This document shows positions 36,292 to 44,526 of a stretch of DNA of 64,000 nucleotides, piece by piece. Made by a program: the position numbers and the translations under genes. Origin of the DNA: Lutimonas saemankumensis (GTDB taxonomy: Bacteria > Bacteroidota > Bacteroidia > Flavobacteriales > Flavobacteriaceae); contig NZ_JAIUZR010000006.1 of the NCBI RefSeq assembly GCF_020171465.1, positions 1 to 64,000 on the forward strand, given 5' to 3'. Position 1 is the stretch's first letter; every line of letters starts with the position of its first letter. Under the pieces are notes generated by a model. The model saw nothing but the letters and a program-made list of their open reading frames with translations. It was not told where the DNA came from and ran no database searches.

Positions 36292-37692
36292 ATGGAGAAA
36301 CAATTGAAAACAAAGGAGACGGAAATCTGGACAAAGGATAAAAATCATGTAATTCATCCTTATACTAATTTTAATAATTTCAAAAAAGAGGGATCTGTAA
36401 TTTATGAAAAGGGAAAGGACCATCATATTTATGATATGTACGGAAAGGAATATATTGATGGTATAGCTGGATTGTGGTGTGTAAATATAGGACATGGTAA
36501 TGAAGAAATATCAGAAGCTATGGCTGATCAGTCGAGAAAATTAGCTTATTACAACACATTTGAAGATGCAGGCTCGATTCCTGCTGCTGATTTAGGAGCT
36601 AAAATTGCTAGTTTATGTCCGCAAGATCTGAATCATGTATTTTTTGGAACAGGAGGATCCATGGCTAATGATACTGCCATAAAAATGATTCATTATTACT
36701 ATAACCTGATTGGAAAGCCTAATAAGAAAAAAATCATTTCAAGAGATTTGGCTTATCATGGAAGTACGTATTTAGCGCATGCATTAACGGGAATTAGTTC
36801 GACCCATTTGGCTTTCGACCTTCCAATGAACATGATACATTATCTGACGGCTCCATATGCTTACAGAAATCAGAATGAGCTTTCAGAAACTGAATTCTGT
36901 GATTTTCTTATCGATGAAATGGAGAATTATATTCTTATTGAAGGTGCAGAGAATATTGCCTGCTTTATCGCGGAACCCATTATGGGAGCTGGAGGTGTAA
37001 TTGTGCCTCCCAAGGGATATCATAAAAGAACTTATGAATTGTGCAAAAAATATGACATTTTTTATATTTCTGACGAAGTTGTTACTGCCTTTGGAAGACT
37101 GGGGCATATGGTCACCTCAGAAGAAATGTTTGGTATCCGTCCAGATGTAATTGTAATGGCCAAAGGACTTTCATCGGGGTATGTACCCCTTGGAGCAACG
37201 GTAATTTCCGATGAAATTTATGAGGTGATAAGCCGTCCCAAAAAGGAAAATCCCTATTTCTCTCATGGTTTTACATATTCAGGTCATCCTTTATGTTGTG
37301 AAGTTGGTCTCAAGAATATTGAAATATTGGAAAGAGATGAGTTTTGTCAACATGTTCAAAAATGGGGCCCATATTTTGAACAACAGCTCAAGACCTTGTC
37401 TGATCTGGATATTGTAGGCGATGTGAGGGGGAGTCACTATATGTTGAGTTTGGAATTAGTAGCATATAAAACGACAAAATTTGCTTTTGAACCTGAAATT
37501 GGTATTGCAAAGCGTGTTTATCACCACGCTAGAAAAATGGGTCTTATCGTTAGGCCAATTGGTGCCTTAATCGTTTTGTCGCCTCCTTTGACCTTTGATA
37601 AAACGGCTATTGATCAATCGATTTTGATTTTAAGGAAGAGCATAGAATTGACTATGGATGATTTACTAAGAGAAAAAATTTGGAAAAATTAA
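36292..37692 (+). CDS. Class-III aminotransferase, putrescine/omega-amine:pyruvate type
   Basis: About 466 residues. The N-terminus HPYTNFNNFKKEG and DGIAGLWCVNIGHGNEEIS, and YYNTFED, match SpuC-type putrescine--pyruvate and related omega-transaminases. FFGTGGSMANDTA, SRDLAYHGSTYL and FIAEPIMGAGGVIVPP follow. The PLP-binding aspartate is in ISDEVVTAFGRLG and the lysine in MAKGLSSGYVP. Substrates of the group include putrescine, spermidine, cadaverine, taurine and aromatic amines; which one applies here is open. It has a 50-bp upstream gap but appears in the operon of the TonB receptor. Confidence 0.85.
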   Translation: MEKQLKTKETEIWTKDKNHVIHPYTNFNNFKKEGSVIYEKGKDHHIYDMYGKEYIDGIAGLWCVNIGHGNEEISEAMADQSRKLAYYNTFEDAGSIPAADLGAKIASLCPQDLNHVFFGTGGSMANDTAIKMIHYYYNLIGKPNKKKIISRDLAYHGSTYLAHALTGISSTHLAFDLPMNMIHYLTAPYAYRNQNELSETEFCDFLIDEMENYILIEGAENIACFIAEPIMGAGGVIVPPKGYHKRTYELCKKYDIFYISDEVVTAFGRLGHMVTSEEMFGIRPDVIVMAKGLSSGYVPLGATVISDEIYEVISRPKKENPYFSHGFTYSGHPLCCEVGLKNIEILERDEFCQHVQKWGPYFEQQLKTLSDLDIVGDVRGSHYMLSLELVAYKTTKFAFEPEIGIAKRVYHHARKMGLIVRPIGALIVLSPPLTFDKTAIDQSILILRKSIELTMDDLLREKIWKN

Positions 37693-37693
37693 A

Positions 37694-38497
37694 ATGAGCT
37701 TGCTGGAGGGAAAAATTGTTATTATCACTGGAGCGGCAAGTGATAGAGGTATGGGGAGAGCCACAGCTTTAAAAATGGGGTCCGAAGGTGCTACTGTGGT
37801 CGTAACAGATAAATTAAAGAATAAGGATATTGGCCCGGTTCAGGAGGTGGTTGACCAGATTATAAGAGATGGTGGAAGGGCCTTTGGAATTGGATTGGAT
37901 GTAACAAATGATGATGATATAAAGAATTTAGTTGATCAGGTTATTGCCCAATATGGTCGAATTGATATTTTGTTCAATAATGCGGGAGTTCCTGCTGGTG
38001 TCGGTGATTTTCTAAATCTCGATGAATCAGATTGGCGTTTGGCTTTTGATGTTCATGTTTTTGGTATGGTAAAACTTATCAAGGCAGTGTTACCCCATAT
38101 GATTGCACAAGGTGCCGGGGTCATAGTAAATAATGCATCGACTGCAGGATTAGCAGGTTTGGCTCAATTTTCTGGTTATGGAGCTTCGAAATTTGCCGTT
38201 GTGGGCCTAACAAAACATTTGGCGGCCGAATATGGAAGTCATTCCATTCGAATAAATTGTGTATGTCCGGGAATGATAGATACGGCTATGTCAGATATTG
38301 AGGTATCAGGATTTATGAAAGACCATAATGTTGATCGGGATACGGCAATAAAAGAGTTGAGTATGTTGGTTCCGTTGGGAAAATATGGAGATCCTGCTGA
38401 GGTGGCTGATGCTGTAGTTTTTTTGTCAAGTGACCAATCAAAATATATTACAGGTATTGCATTACCTGTTGCTGGTGGTATGTCTGCGGGATTATAA
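37694..38497 (+). CDS. SDR family oxidoreductase (subtype B, long glycine loop)
   Basis: A 267-residue short-chain dehydrogenase. The glycine motif is TGAASDRGMG, two residues longer than the classical TGxxxGxG. NNAGVP, NNASTAG with the catalytic serine and YGASK are present, and the chain ends AGGMSAGL instead of the usual VDGG. The paralogue at 44527 has the same loop length and the ending HGGMAPGI. It is one base after the aminotransferase stop, at the end of the operon. The substrate is unknown. Confidence 0.85.
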   Translation: MSLLEGKIVIITGAASDRGMGRATALKMGSEGATVVVTDKLKNKDIGPVQEVVDQIIRDGGRAFGIGLDVTNDDDIKNLVDQVIAQYGRIDILFNNAGVPAGVGDFLNLDESDWRLAFDVHVFGMVKLIKAVLPHMIAQGAGVIVNNASTAGLAGLAQFSGYGASKFAVVGLTKHLAAEYGSHSIRINCVCPGMIDTAMSDIEVSGFMKDHNVDRDTAIKELSMLVPLGKYGDPAEVADAVVFLSSDQSKYITGIALPVAGGMSAGL

Positions 38498-38639
38498 AAT
38501 GAATGACAAATGGATTTGACTTTAACAAAGGAGCATCCCAAACCTACTGGCATTTAAAGTTTTTAGCACATCGGAAATCTTTAGATAAACATTTGTTATT
38601 TTTGTTTATTTAGTACGAATCATTAAAAGGTATTTTCGA

Positions 38640-40772
38640 GTGTATCAATCCATTACTTATTTTATCATAGGTATTTATATGGCCTTTTCTATTGGCCAGC
38701 TGCTGTTTTATTTTTTTAGCAAAAAGAGTCCTGTAAATTTATTAATGGGTCTTTTAGGTTTTGTTGCCTCTTGCTATCTCTATTTCTCTGTCCAGTTGCA
38801 TTCCAGTGAATCGTTAGAATTTATCGGTAAAATTCTCCCTTATCACATAAGCTTCTACCTGATTCAAATGATGTTTTTATTTGCCATTCTGCAGGAATTG
38901 AATGCACCTAAAAAGAGACTTTTTTTAAATGTTCTACTTGGTTTTACGGGATTTCTAATTATTTTAAACTTAATATTTCCTAATAGCCTGATATACCAAA
39001 GTATTTCAGGACTGGAAAGAATAGTAGTACTTAATCAAGATTATTATTTATTAATAGGGGAAATAAATCCTTATTACTTTCCTGTTGTGATCCTGTCCTA
39101 TCTTTTGTTCACAGCATTTCTAATTTATCAGATTTATCTGGCTACAGGAAAGAACTCTAATGAAAGAAAAACAATATTTACTTTGATTGCGGCGGTTTAT
39201 CTGATGTCAAATGTTTATGATGTGTTGATTGACATAGGAGTGATCAATGGAGTTTATTTAACAGAGTATTTTATGCTGCCAGTATTATTGTTGTTGAATC
39301 TGGATATATTCATGGAATTGAGGAAGGGGAGTTATTTTGAAAGCAGTCTTAAAAACATCCAGCAGAACTTTAATTCACTTATACAAAGTGTCGGTCTTAT
39401 AGTAATAGCGGTAGACCCGAAAGGCAATATAATTTACGCAAACCCATTTTTCTATAAATTCTCTGGCTATAAAGAAAAGGAAGTTTTAAACAAAAGTTTT
39501 AAGAAGTTAATGGTCTCAGAAAAGAATCATGACAAATTGGATAAACAGTTTTTTAAAATCATTAATGACAAAGATGAATTGAAAGTTGATTTCGAAATTT
39601 TGGACAAAGAGGCTAATAGAAAGATTGTTAGTTGGTCAAATGTTCCTATTGTCGATCTTGAAGGAGATGTTAAGGAGATTTTGACTATTGGCTCGGATAT
39701 CACTGAGAAAGAGAAAAATCATAGCCTTATTATTGAGGCGAATAAGGAATTGATCAAACTTCGTTCAAAGTTAGAAGAAGAGAATACCTATTTAAGAAAG
39801 AATTTACAGCAGGCTTCACGAATAGACCACGACATGATAGGTGAAAGCGTAACGATGAAGTATGTTTTTCGTAGTATTGATGAAGTGGCGAAAACAGATA
39901 CCTCTGTGCTCATTGAAGGAGAAACCGGAGTGGGAAAGGAGTTGGTCGCACGATCGATACATGACAGAAGCAATCGATTTGACCAGCCTTATGTGAAGGT
40001 AAATTGTGGAGCTTTACCCAAGGATTTGATCGAGAGTGAACTCTTTGGACATGTTAAAGGTGCGTTTACAGGGGCTATAAATGCGAGAAAAGGGAGATTT
40101 GAACTCGCTGATGGCGGCACCATATTTTTAGATGAAATTGGAGAGTTACCACTTGATTTACAGGCAAAACTACTGCGGGTTTTGGAAAATTCTGAATTCA
40201 ACCCACTGGGAAGTGAAAAGTTAAAGCGAGTTGATGTAAGGGTAGTAGCCGCAACGAACAGAAATCTTAAAGAATTTACCGAAGAAGGTTTCTTTAGATC
40301 AGACCTTTATTACCGTTTGTCTGTTTTCCCAATAACGGTGCCTCCGCTTAGAAACAGGATAGAAGACATTCCATTATTGGTGGAACATTTTTTAGAAGCT
40401 TACTGTGAGAAATTAAACGTGGATCCATTACCTGTATCGGTATCAACCGTCAAAAAATTGCAGGCCTACTCCTGGCCCGGTAATGTTCGTGAATTAAAAA
40501 ATGTGATTGAACGAAGTGTGATCTCCTCCATGAACAGAAAAAAATTATTTGTTGATGCTGCCATTTTAAAGGAAAATCCAAAACTTCAGCAGAAAGAACA
40601 TAAATCCCTTATTGAAGTTGAACGTGAGTATATAATCAGTATTTTGAATGAAACAGGATGGAAGATCTCAGGTAAGGGAAGTGCCTCCTCTGTTCTCGAT
40701 ATCAACGAAGCAACCTTACGATCAAAAATGAAAAAGTTAGGGATATCCAGAACAGGTATAACCCAAAAATAG
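38640..40772 (+). CDS. Membrane-anchored sigma-54-dependent activator with PAS domain
   Basis: A 710-residue regulator. Residues 1-220 have about seven membrane helices, 238-350 a PAS sensor (SLIQSVGLIVIAVDPKGNIIY), then a coiled coil (SKLEEENTYLRKNL). The AAA+ domain has Walker A GETGVGKE near 427, the sigma-54 contact loop GAFTGA near 471 and Walker B LDEIGEL. The C-terminus has a Fis-like HTH (INEATLRSKMKKLGI). There is no receiver domain, so signals are probably sensed directly at the membrane. The start is GTG 38640; M14 (38679) would cut into the first helix. Tandem palindromes and a sigma-54 promoter lie right downstream. Confidence 0.92.
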   Translation: MYQSITYFIIGIYMAFSIGQLLFYFFSKKSPVNLLMGLLGFVASCYLYFSVQLHSSESLEFIGKILPYHISFYLIQMMFLFAILQELNAPKKRLFLNVLLGFTGFLIILNLIFPNSLIYQSISGLERIVVLNQDYYLLIGEINPYYFPVVILSYLLFTAFLIYQIYLATGKNSNERKTIFTLIAAVYLMSNVYDVLIDIGVINGVYLTEYFMLPVLLLLNLDIFMELRKGSYFESSLKNIQQNFNSLIQSVGLIVIAVDPKGNIIYANPFFYKFSGYKEKEVLNKSFKKLMVSEKNHDKLDKQFFKIINDKDELKVDFEILDKEANRKIVSWSNVPIVDLEGDVKEILTIGSDITEKEKNHSLIIEANKELIKLRSKLEEENTYLRKNLQQASRIDHDMIGESVTMKYVFRSIDEVAKTDTSVLIEGETGVGKELVARSIHDRSNRFDQPYVKVNCGALPKDLIESELFGHVKGAFTGAINARKGRFELADGGTIFLDEIGELPLDLQAKLLRVLENSEFNPLGSEKLKRVDVRVVAATNRNLKEFTEEGFFRSDLYYRLSVFPITVPPLRNRIEDIPLLVEHFLEAYCEKLNVDPLPVSVSTVKKLQAYSWPGNVRELKNVIERSVISSMNRKKLFVDAAILKENPKLQQKEHKSLIEVEREYIISILNETGWKISGKGSASSVLDINEATLRSKMKKLGISRTGITQK

Positions 40773-40831
40773 GAACTACTTCAAAATTTATTTTTCATTC
40801 CTTTTATCTTTCCTTTTTTGACTCTTTTTTG

Positions 40832-40865
40832 TCGTGATATTTCACGAAAAGGTGATATTTCACGA
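40832..40865. promoter_or_regulatory. Tandem palindromes, probable enhancer (UAS) of the activator
   Basis: Two 16-bp sites start 18 bp apart: TCGTGATATTTCACGA (40832-40847) and AGGTGATATTTCACGA (40850-40865). The first is a perfect inverted repeat with 6-bp arms. They lie 80-115 bp before the -24/-12 promoter, the usual place for sigma-54 activator binding, and next to the activator gene. Confidence 0.75.
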
Positions 40866-40944
40866 AAAAATAGAATTCTACATTATTTTTCATGTACATT
40901 ATAAATACCTAAAAATCAAATAGATATAACCTATTTTTTCACTT

Positions 40945-40959
40945 TGGCACGGTATTTGG
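40945..40959 (+). promoter_or_regulatory. Sigma-54 (-24/-12) promoter
   Basis: TGGCACG-GTAT-TTGG fits the consensus TGGCACG-N4-TTGC with a single difference in the last base, with GG and GG/GC at the proper distance. The predicted start is only a few bases before the ATG of the gene at 40973, so the leader would be very short. Confidence 0.75.
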
Positions 40960-40972
40960 CTCTGGGTGAGGC

Positions 40973-41284
40973 ATGAAAAAATTTAACTTACATTTTTCGA
41001 TAAAAGTATTAGGGAGCAAATACAGAGAATTGCTCAATATACTAGAAACAGAACAGCAATCAGTATTGCCTTCAGGTTGTATTTCCAGGACCATCTATCA
41101 ATCCATTGAGAACCTAAATTCTCTTTCTTATCTGGAAAGATGGGAAGACCTCGATTTACTTAAAAAAAGCATGGAGGGGGACCGCTATGAATATGTAGTG
41201 GGAGCCATCAAGAATTTATCACAGGATTGGTCGATTGAAGTTTTCGAACAAATCGAGATTAACAAGTTTCAAAAAACAGTTTAA
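40973..41284 (+). CDS. Small ABM-like protein, first gene of the sigma-54 operon
   Basis: A 103-residue cytoplasmic protein. The pattern FNLHFSIKVLGSKYRELLNI, CISRTIYQSIEN, SLSYLERWEDLDLLKKSM, ending WSIEVFEQIE resembles the dimeric ferredoxin-like fold of antibiotic-biosynthesis monooxygenases (ABM) in strand and helix order, but I see no definite family motif. It follows the sigma-54 promoter directly and is 22 bp before the ureohydrolase gene. It may be an accessory enzyme or a sensor protein of the pathway; the function is unknown. Confidence 0.7.
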   Translation: MKKFNLHFSIKVLGSKYRELLNILETEQQSVLPSGCISRTIYQSIENLNSLSYLERWEDLDLLKKSMEGDRYEYVVGAIKNLSQDWSIEVFEQIEINKFQKTV

Positions 41285-41306
41285 CAAATAGACAAAAAAT
41301 CAAATC

Positions 41307-42470
41307 ATGAAAAAACAAATTAAAAAGTACCCGCCAATTCCACAGGACAGATTAGACAGGTATCAGGATCTTTGGAAAAACTCTACGAGCAGAGAAGGAG
41401 TGCACCCTGATTTAAAGGCCCATTTTGAAAGAGTGAAAACAATGGGTAATGGCAAAGGGATAGAGTTCTTAAGCAATATCAACAAAGATTACCTGGGGGC
41501 ATTTATGGCTCCATTCTCACAAAATGTGGAGGAAGCGGATATAGCAGTAATCGGGATGCCTTTTGAAAAATCGGCACCAATGAATGCTTCACATAAATAC
41601 GGGCCAAAAGTTTTGAGAGAGCTTTCCAAGAACTTTATGGGAACCACAGAGCCCTGGATCAATGGGGAGTTCGACATTCCTTTTGATTTTGCAAACATCA
41701 TTGATTATGGAACGATTGACACTTACGGGCAGTTTGACTTGTCTGGAGAAATGGAATATGCCCTGGAACATTACAGAAAGATTGTAGTTGAAAATCAATG
41801 TGTGCCTTTTATGTGGGGTGGAGATCATACGGTATCCGTAGCTCCTTTAACCACGCTGGGAGAGTTATGGGGCCCATTAAGTGTAATTCATTTTGATGCC
41901 CACTATGATTTGGTAACCGAAGCAGATTTTCCTTATCCATATCATTCAGGAAATATGTTTACTCAAAACTTCGCCAAAGGGAATGTTGATCCTGAGCGAA
42001 TGATACAGATAGGGATCAGGGGAAGGATGACGGGCCTTGTAGGGGGTCATGCCAAGAATTTTGGCACCAAGGTGGTTTTTGCAGATGAGGCAAGAATTAT
42101 GACGCCCAGAGAAATGGCCGATCAGATCATCGAAGTCGTTGGAGATGGTCCCACCTATATCTCTCTTGATTTGGATTGTCTGGATCCTGTTTTTAACAGT
42201 GCAAGCTCTGCTGTTGAACCCTTTGGTTTGGATGCCAACTGGATCTATGATGTGCTCAAACTGGTAAGAATGAGTGGAAAGGTCAATTTGGTTGGAGCAG
42301 ATGTTGTGGAATATGCACCCCAAAATGATCCTGCACGTACCTTTGGATATATCGCGGCCGGATTGAGCTGGAAAATCCTTTGCTGGTTAGCGGCAGATGT
42401 AAAAAGAAGAAATGGAGGAGTGAATCATCCAACGGTTTGGGATATGGCACTCGGAAATGTAACCTTGTAA
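41307..42470 (+). CDS. Ureohydrolase (arginase/agmatinase family)
   Basis: A 387-residue manganese amidinohydrolase. All metal-ligand motifs are present: WGGDHTVS near residue 170, HFDAHYDL near 196 and SLDLDCLDP near 285. An N-terminal extension of about 80 residues precedes the usual IGMPFEKSAP start of the domain. Family members hydrolyse agmatine, guanidinobutyrate, guanidinopropionate, arginine or formimidoyl-glutamate, releasing urea or formamide. The sequence around YHSGNMF differs from agmatinases with HGT, so the substrate is uncertain. No urease is seen in the window. It is the second gene of the sigma-54 operon. Confidence 0.88.
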   Translation: MKKQIKKYPPIPQDRLDRYQDLWKNSTSREGVHPDLKAHFERVKTMGNGKGIEFLSNINKDYLGAFMAPFSQNVEEADIAVIGMPFEKSAPMNASHKYGPKVLRELSKNFMGTTEPWINGEFDIPFDFANIIDYGTIDTYGQFDLSGEMEYALEHYRKIVVENQCVPFMWGGDHTVSVAPLTTLGELWGPLSVIHFDAHYDLVTEADFPYPYHSGNMFTQNFAKGNVDPERMIQIGIRGRMTGLVGGHAKNFGTKVVFADEARIMTPREMADQIIEVVGDGPTYISLDLDCLDPVFNSASSAVEPFGLDANWIYDVLKLVRMSGKVNLVGADVVEYAPQNDPARTFGYIAAGLSWKILCWLAADVKRRNGGVNHPTVWDMALGNVTL

Positions 42471-42506
42471 GAATACGAAAACTTTAAAGTATAAAAATTA
42501 AAGATC

Positions 42507-43277
42507 ATGAATAGTTTTTTTTCATTAACAGATCAGGTAGCCGTAGTAACCGGAGGGACTTCCGGGATCGGGCTCAAAACAGCTGAAAGATTTATTGAGG
42601 CAGGTGCCAAAGTTGTGATTTCAGGTCGAAAAGACGGAACAGAAATAGCAGATAAAATCGGAGCGAAATTCGTTCAATGCGATGTGGGTAATCCGGAGTC
42701 AGTTCAAAACATGATGGAGTTTACGGTAAAAACCTATGGCAAGATTGATATAATAGTCAATAATGCCGGCGCCAATTTTGGATATGACACCTTAATGGAC
42801 ACGGAACTTGAAAATTTTGACAAGAACTTTGGAATCAATACCAAAGGAGTGGTTCACGGTATCAAGTTTGGTGTACCTCATATGAATGATGGCGGAAGAA
42901 TTGTCAACGTGGCTTCCGCAGCAGCAGTCCAGGGTGTTGCTTATTTGGCTCCATATGTTGCTTCTAAATGGGCAGTAGTTGGAATAACCAAAACGGCTGC
43001 AGTAGAACTGGGTTCAAGAGGAATCAGAGCCAATGTGATCGCGCCAACCTCAGTAAATACGCCCATGGCGAACACAGAAGATGGGCAGCCTCAGTTGAGA
43101 ATGGAGAAAAAAGCGGTGCCGCTAGGCAGAATCGCTGAACCTGAAGAAGTGGCCGCTTTGATTCACTTTTTAGCTTCAAAAGATTGTGACTTTGTTAACG
43201 GTCAGGTCATTGGAGTTGACGGCGGATTTACGGCAGGGATGAGTATTGATGCCTATAACACCTTAGCTGCTGAATAA
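42507..43277 (+). CDS. SDR family oxidoreductase (subtype A paralogue)
   Basis: A 256-residue short-chain dehydrogenase. VTGGTSGIG is the cofactor motif, SGRK after strand 2 points to NADP(H) binding, NNAGAN, NVASAAA and YVASK complete the active site. It shares GIKFGVPHMNDG and VDGGFTAGMS with the SDR at 35474. It follows the ureohydrolase by 36 bp and precedes the Ldh-type dehydrogenase by 51 bp. The substrate is unknown. Confidence 0.85.
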   Translation: MNSFFSLTDQVAVVTGGTSGIGLKTAERFIEAGAKVVISGRKDGTEIADKIGAKFVQCDVGNPESVQNMMEFTVKTYGKIDIIVNNAGANFGYDTLMDTELENFDKNFGINTKGVVHGIKFGVPHMNDGGRIVNVASAAAVQGVAYLAPYVASKWAVVGITKTAAVELGSRGIRANVIAPTSVNTPMANTEDGQPQLRMEKKAVPLGRIAEPEEVAALIHFLASKDCDFVNGQVIGVDGGFTAGMSIDAYNTLAAE

Positions 43278-43328
43278 ACAGGAATAAAATAGTAAAAAAG
43301 TAAAATTACAACATAAAAAAATAAAGAT

Positions 43329-44468
43329 ATGGGAGCTCCCGGAAAAACAAAATCGACAAACGCAGACTTTTTAAGATTTGCATTAAAAAAAGTATGGATG
43401 GCCAATGGTGCGTCAGAAGAACATGGTAATGCTGTGGCAGATGCTTTGATGCTGGGTATCCGACAAGGTAAATTAAATCAGGGATTGGGTGTTTATGAAG
43501 CCATTGACATCATGCATCAAAAAGGACTATTAGATATCAAGGCTGAACCAACCATCGTAGCCGAAGGAGATACCTGGGCCTCTATCGATGGAAAAAAATC
43601 ATCCGGGTACTGGACCCTGACAAAAATGGCGAATACCGCCATAGAAAAAGCAAAGAAACATGGTATTTCCATCGTTTTTGGACACAATCACAATGACGCC
43701 GGATCATTCGGATCTTACGCTTGGCTGGCATCACAGGCCGGATGCGTTGCATTGACCTCAAATAATTCTGTGCCAATGTGTTCACCTCTTGGAGGAATGT
43801 CCAACACAATATCTGTCCCTCCTTTTGATGGCATAGGGCCGGCAGGTGAAAAACCTCCGGTTTGGATGTCCACAAAATTATGTGAATGGTACGATGCAGA
43901 TACGGCACAGGCAGTATTACAGGGGACCAAGCTAAAAGGAGACTATGTCATTGACCCAGAAACAGGTGAGGTGTCAAATGACCTTGCCCCTTATGCAGAG
44001 CCCATTGAAGGATATGGTCGTGTTTACAATCAATCCGCCTTTCAGCAACTATCCGGGCCAAGGGTATATATGCTGAATTTATTCAATGAATTATTATCCG
44101 GGATCATCAATCCTGGTGGAACCATAACTCCTGAAGTTCCCTCTCTTGGGGATATTGTTGATGGGAAGGCACAAGGGACCTCGGTAGGAGGAAGTTATTT
44201 CCTTTGTATAGATCCTTCTCATTTTGGGCCCTTAGGAGACGTCTTGGCAAAATCCGACCGATTTGCCCAGGCCATAGAAGATTCTAAGGCACGACCTGGA
44301 CAACGTCCTCCGGGAATGCCAGGAGCCAGAGGGTATCAATCCATAATGAAGAACGAGGAGATCGTTGAAGTGCTGGATAGCCACTGGGAGCCGTTTTTTA
44401 AAACTCAGGCGGGTCGTCATGGTATGACAGAAGAAAGCCTGAGGGCAGATTGGGAAGCACAAAAATAG
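43329..44468 (+). CDS. Ldh-family NAD(P)-dependent oxidoreductase
   Basis: A 379-residue protein of the malate/L-lactate/ureidoglycolate dehydrogenase family, whose members reduce or oxidise 2-hydroxy or cyclic imino acids. Typical segments are RQGKLNQGLGVYE, the HNHNDAGSFGSYA loop with catalytic histidine, and SNNSVPMCSPLGG. The family includes AllD, ComC and delta1-piperideine-2-carboxylate reductases. It sits between two SDR genes; together they suggest sequential oxidation of hydroxyl or imine groups. A perfect hairpin follows in the 58-bp gap downstream. Confidence 0.87.
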   Translation: MGAPGKTKSTNADFLRFALKKVWMANGASEEHGNAVADALMLGIRQGKLNQGLGVYEAIDIMHQKGLLDIKAEPTIVAEGDTWASIDGKKSSGYWTLTKMANTAIEKAKKHGISIVFGHNHNDAGSFGSYAWLASQAGCVALTSNNSVPMCSPLGGMSNTISVPPFDGIGPAGEKPPVWMSTKLCEWYDADTAQAVLQGTKLKGDYVIDPETGEVSNDLAPYAEPIEGYGRVYNQSAFQQLSGPRVYMLNLFNELLSGIINPGGTITPEVPSLGDIVDGKAQGTSVGGSYFLCIDPSHFGPLGDVLAKSDRFAQAIEDSKARPGQRPPGMPGARGYQSIMKNEEIVEVLDSHWEPFFKTQAGRHGMTEESLRADWEAQK

Positions 44469-44487
44469 AATAGTTGATAAATAAACA

Positions 44488-44511
44488 GGAGGCAGGTTCA
44501 TTCCTGCCTCC
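44488..44511 (+). other. Intra-operon RNA hairpin without T-run
   Basis: GGAGGCAGG-TTCATT-CCTGCCTCC is a perfect 9-bp stem with a 6-base loop in the gap between the Ldh-type and SDR genes. No T-run follows (ATAATAAAG), so it looks like an mRNA-stabilising or processing element rather than a terminator. Confidence 0.7.
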
Positions 44512-44526
44512 ATAATAAAGAGAAAA

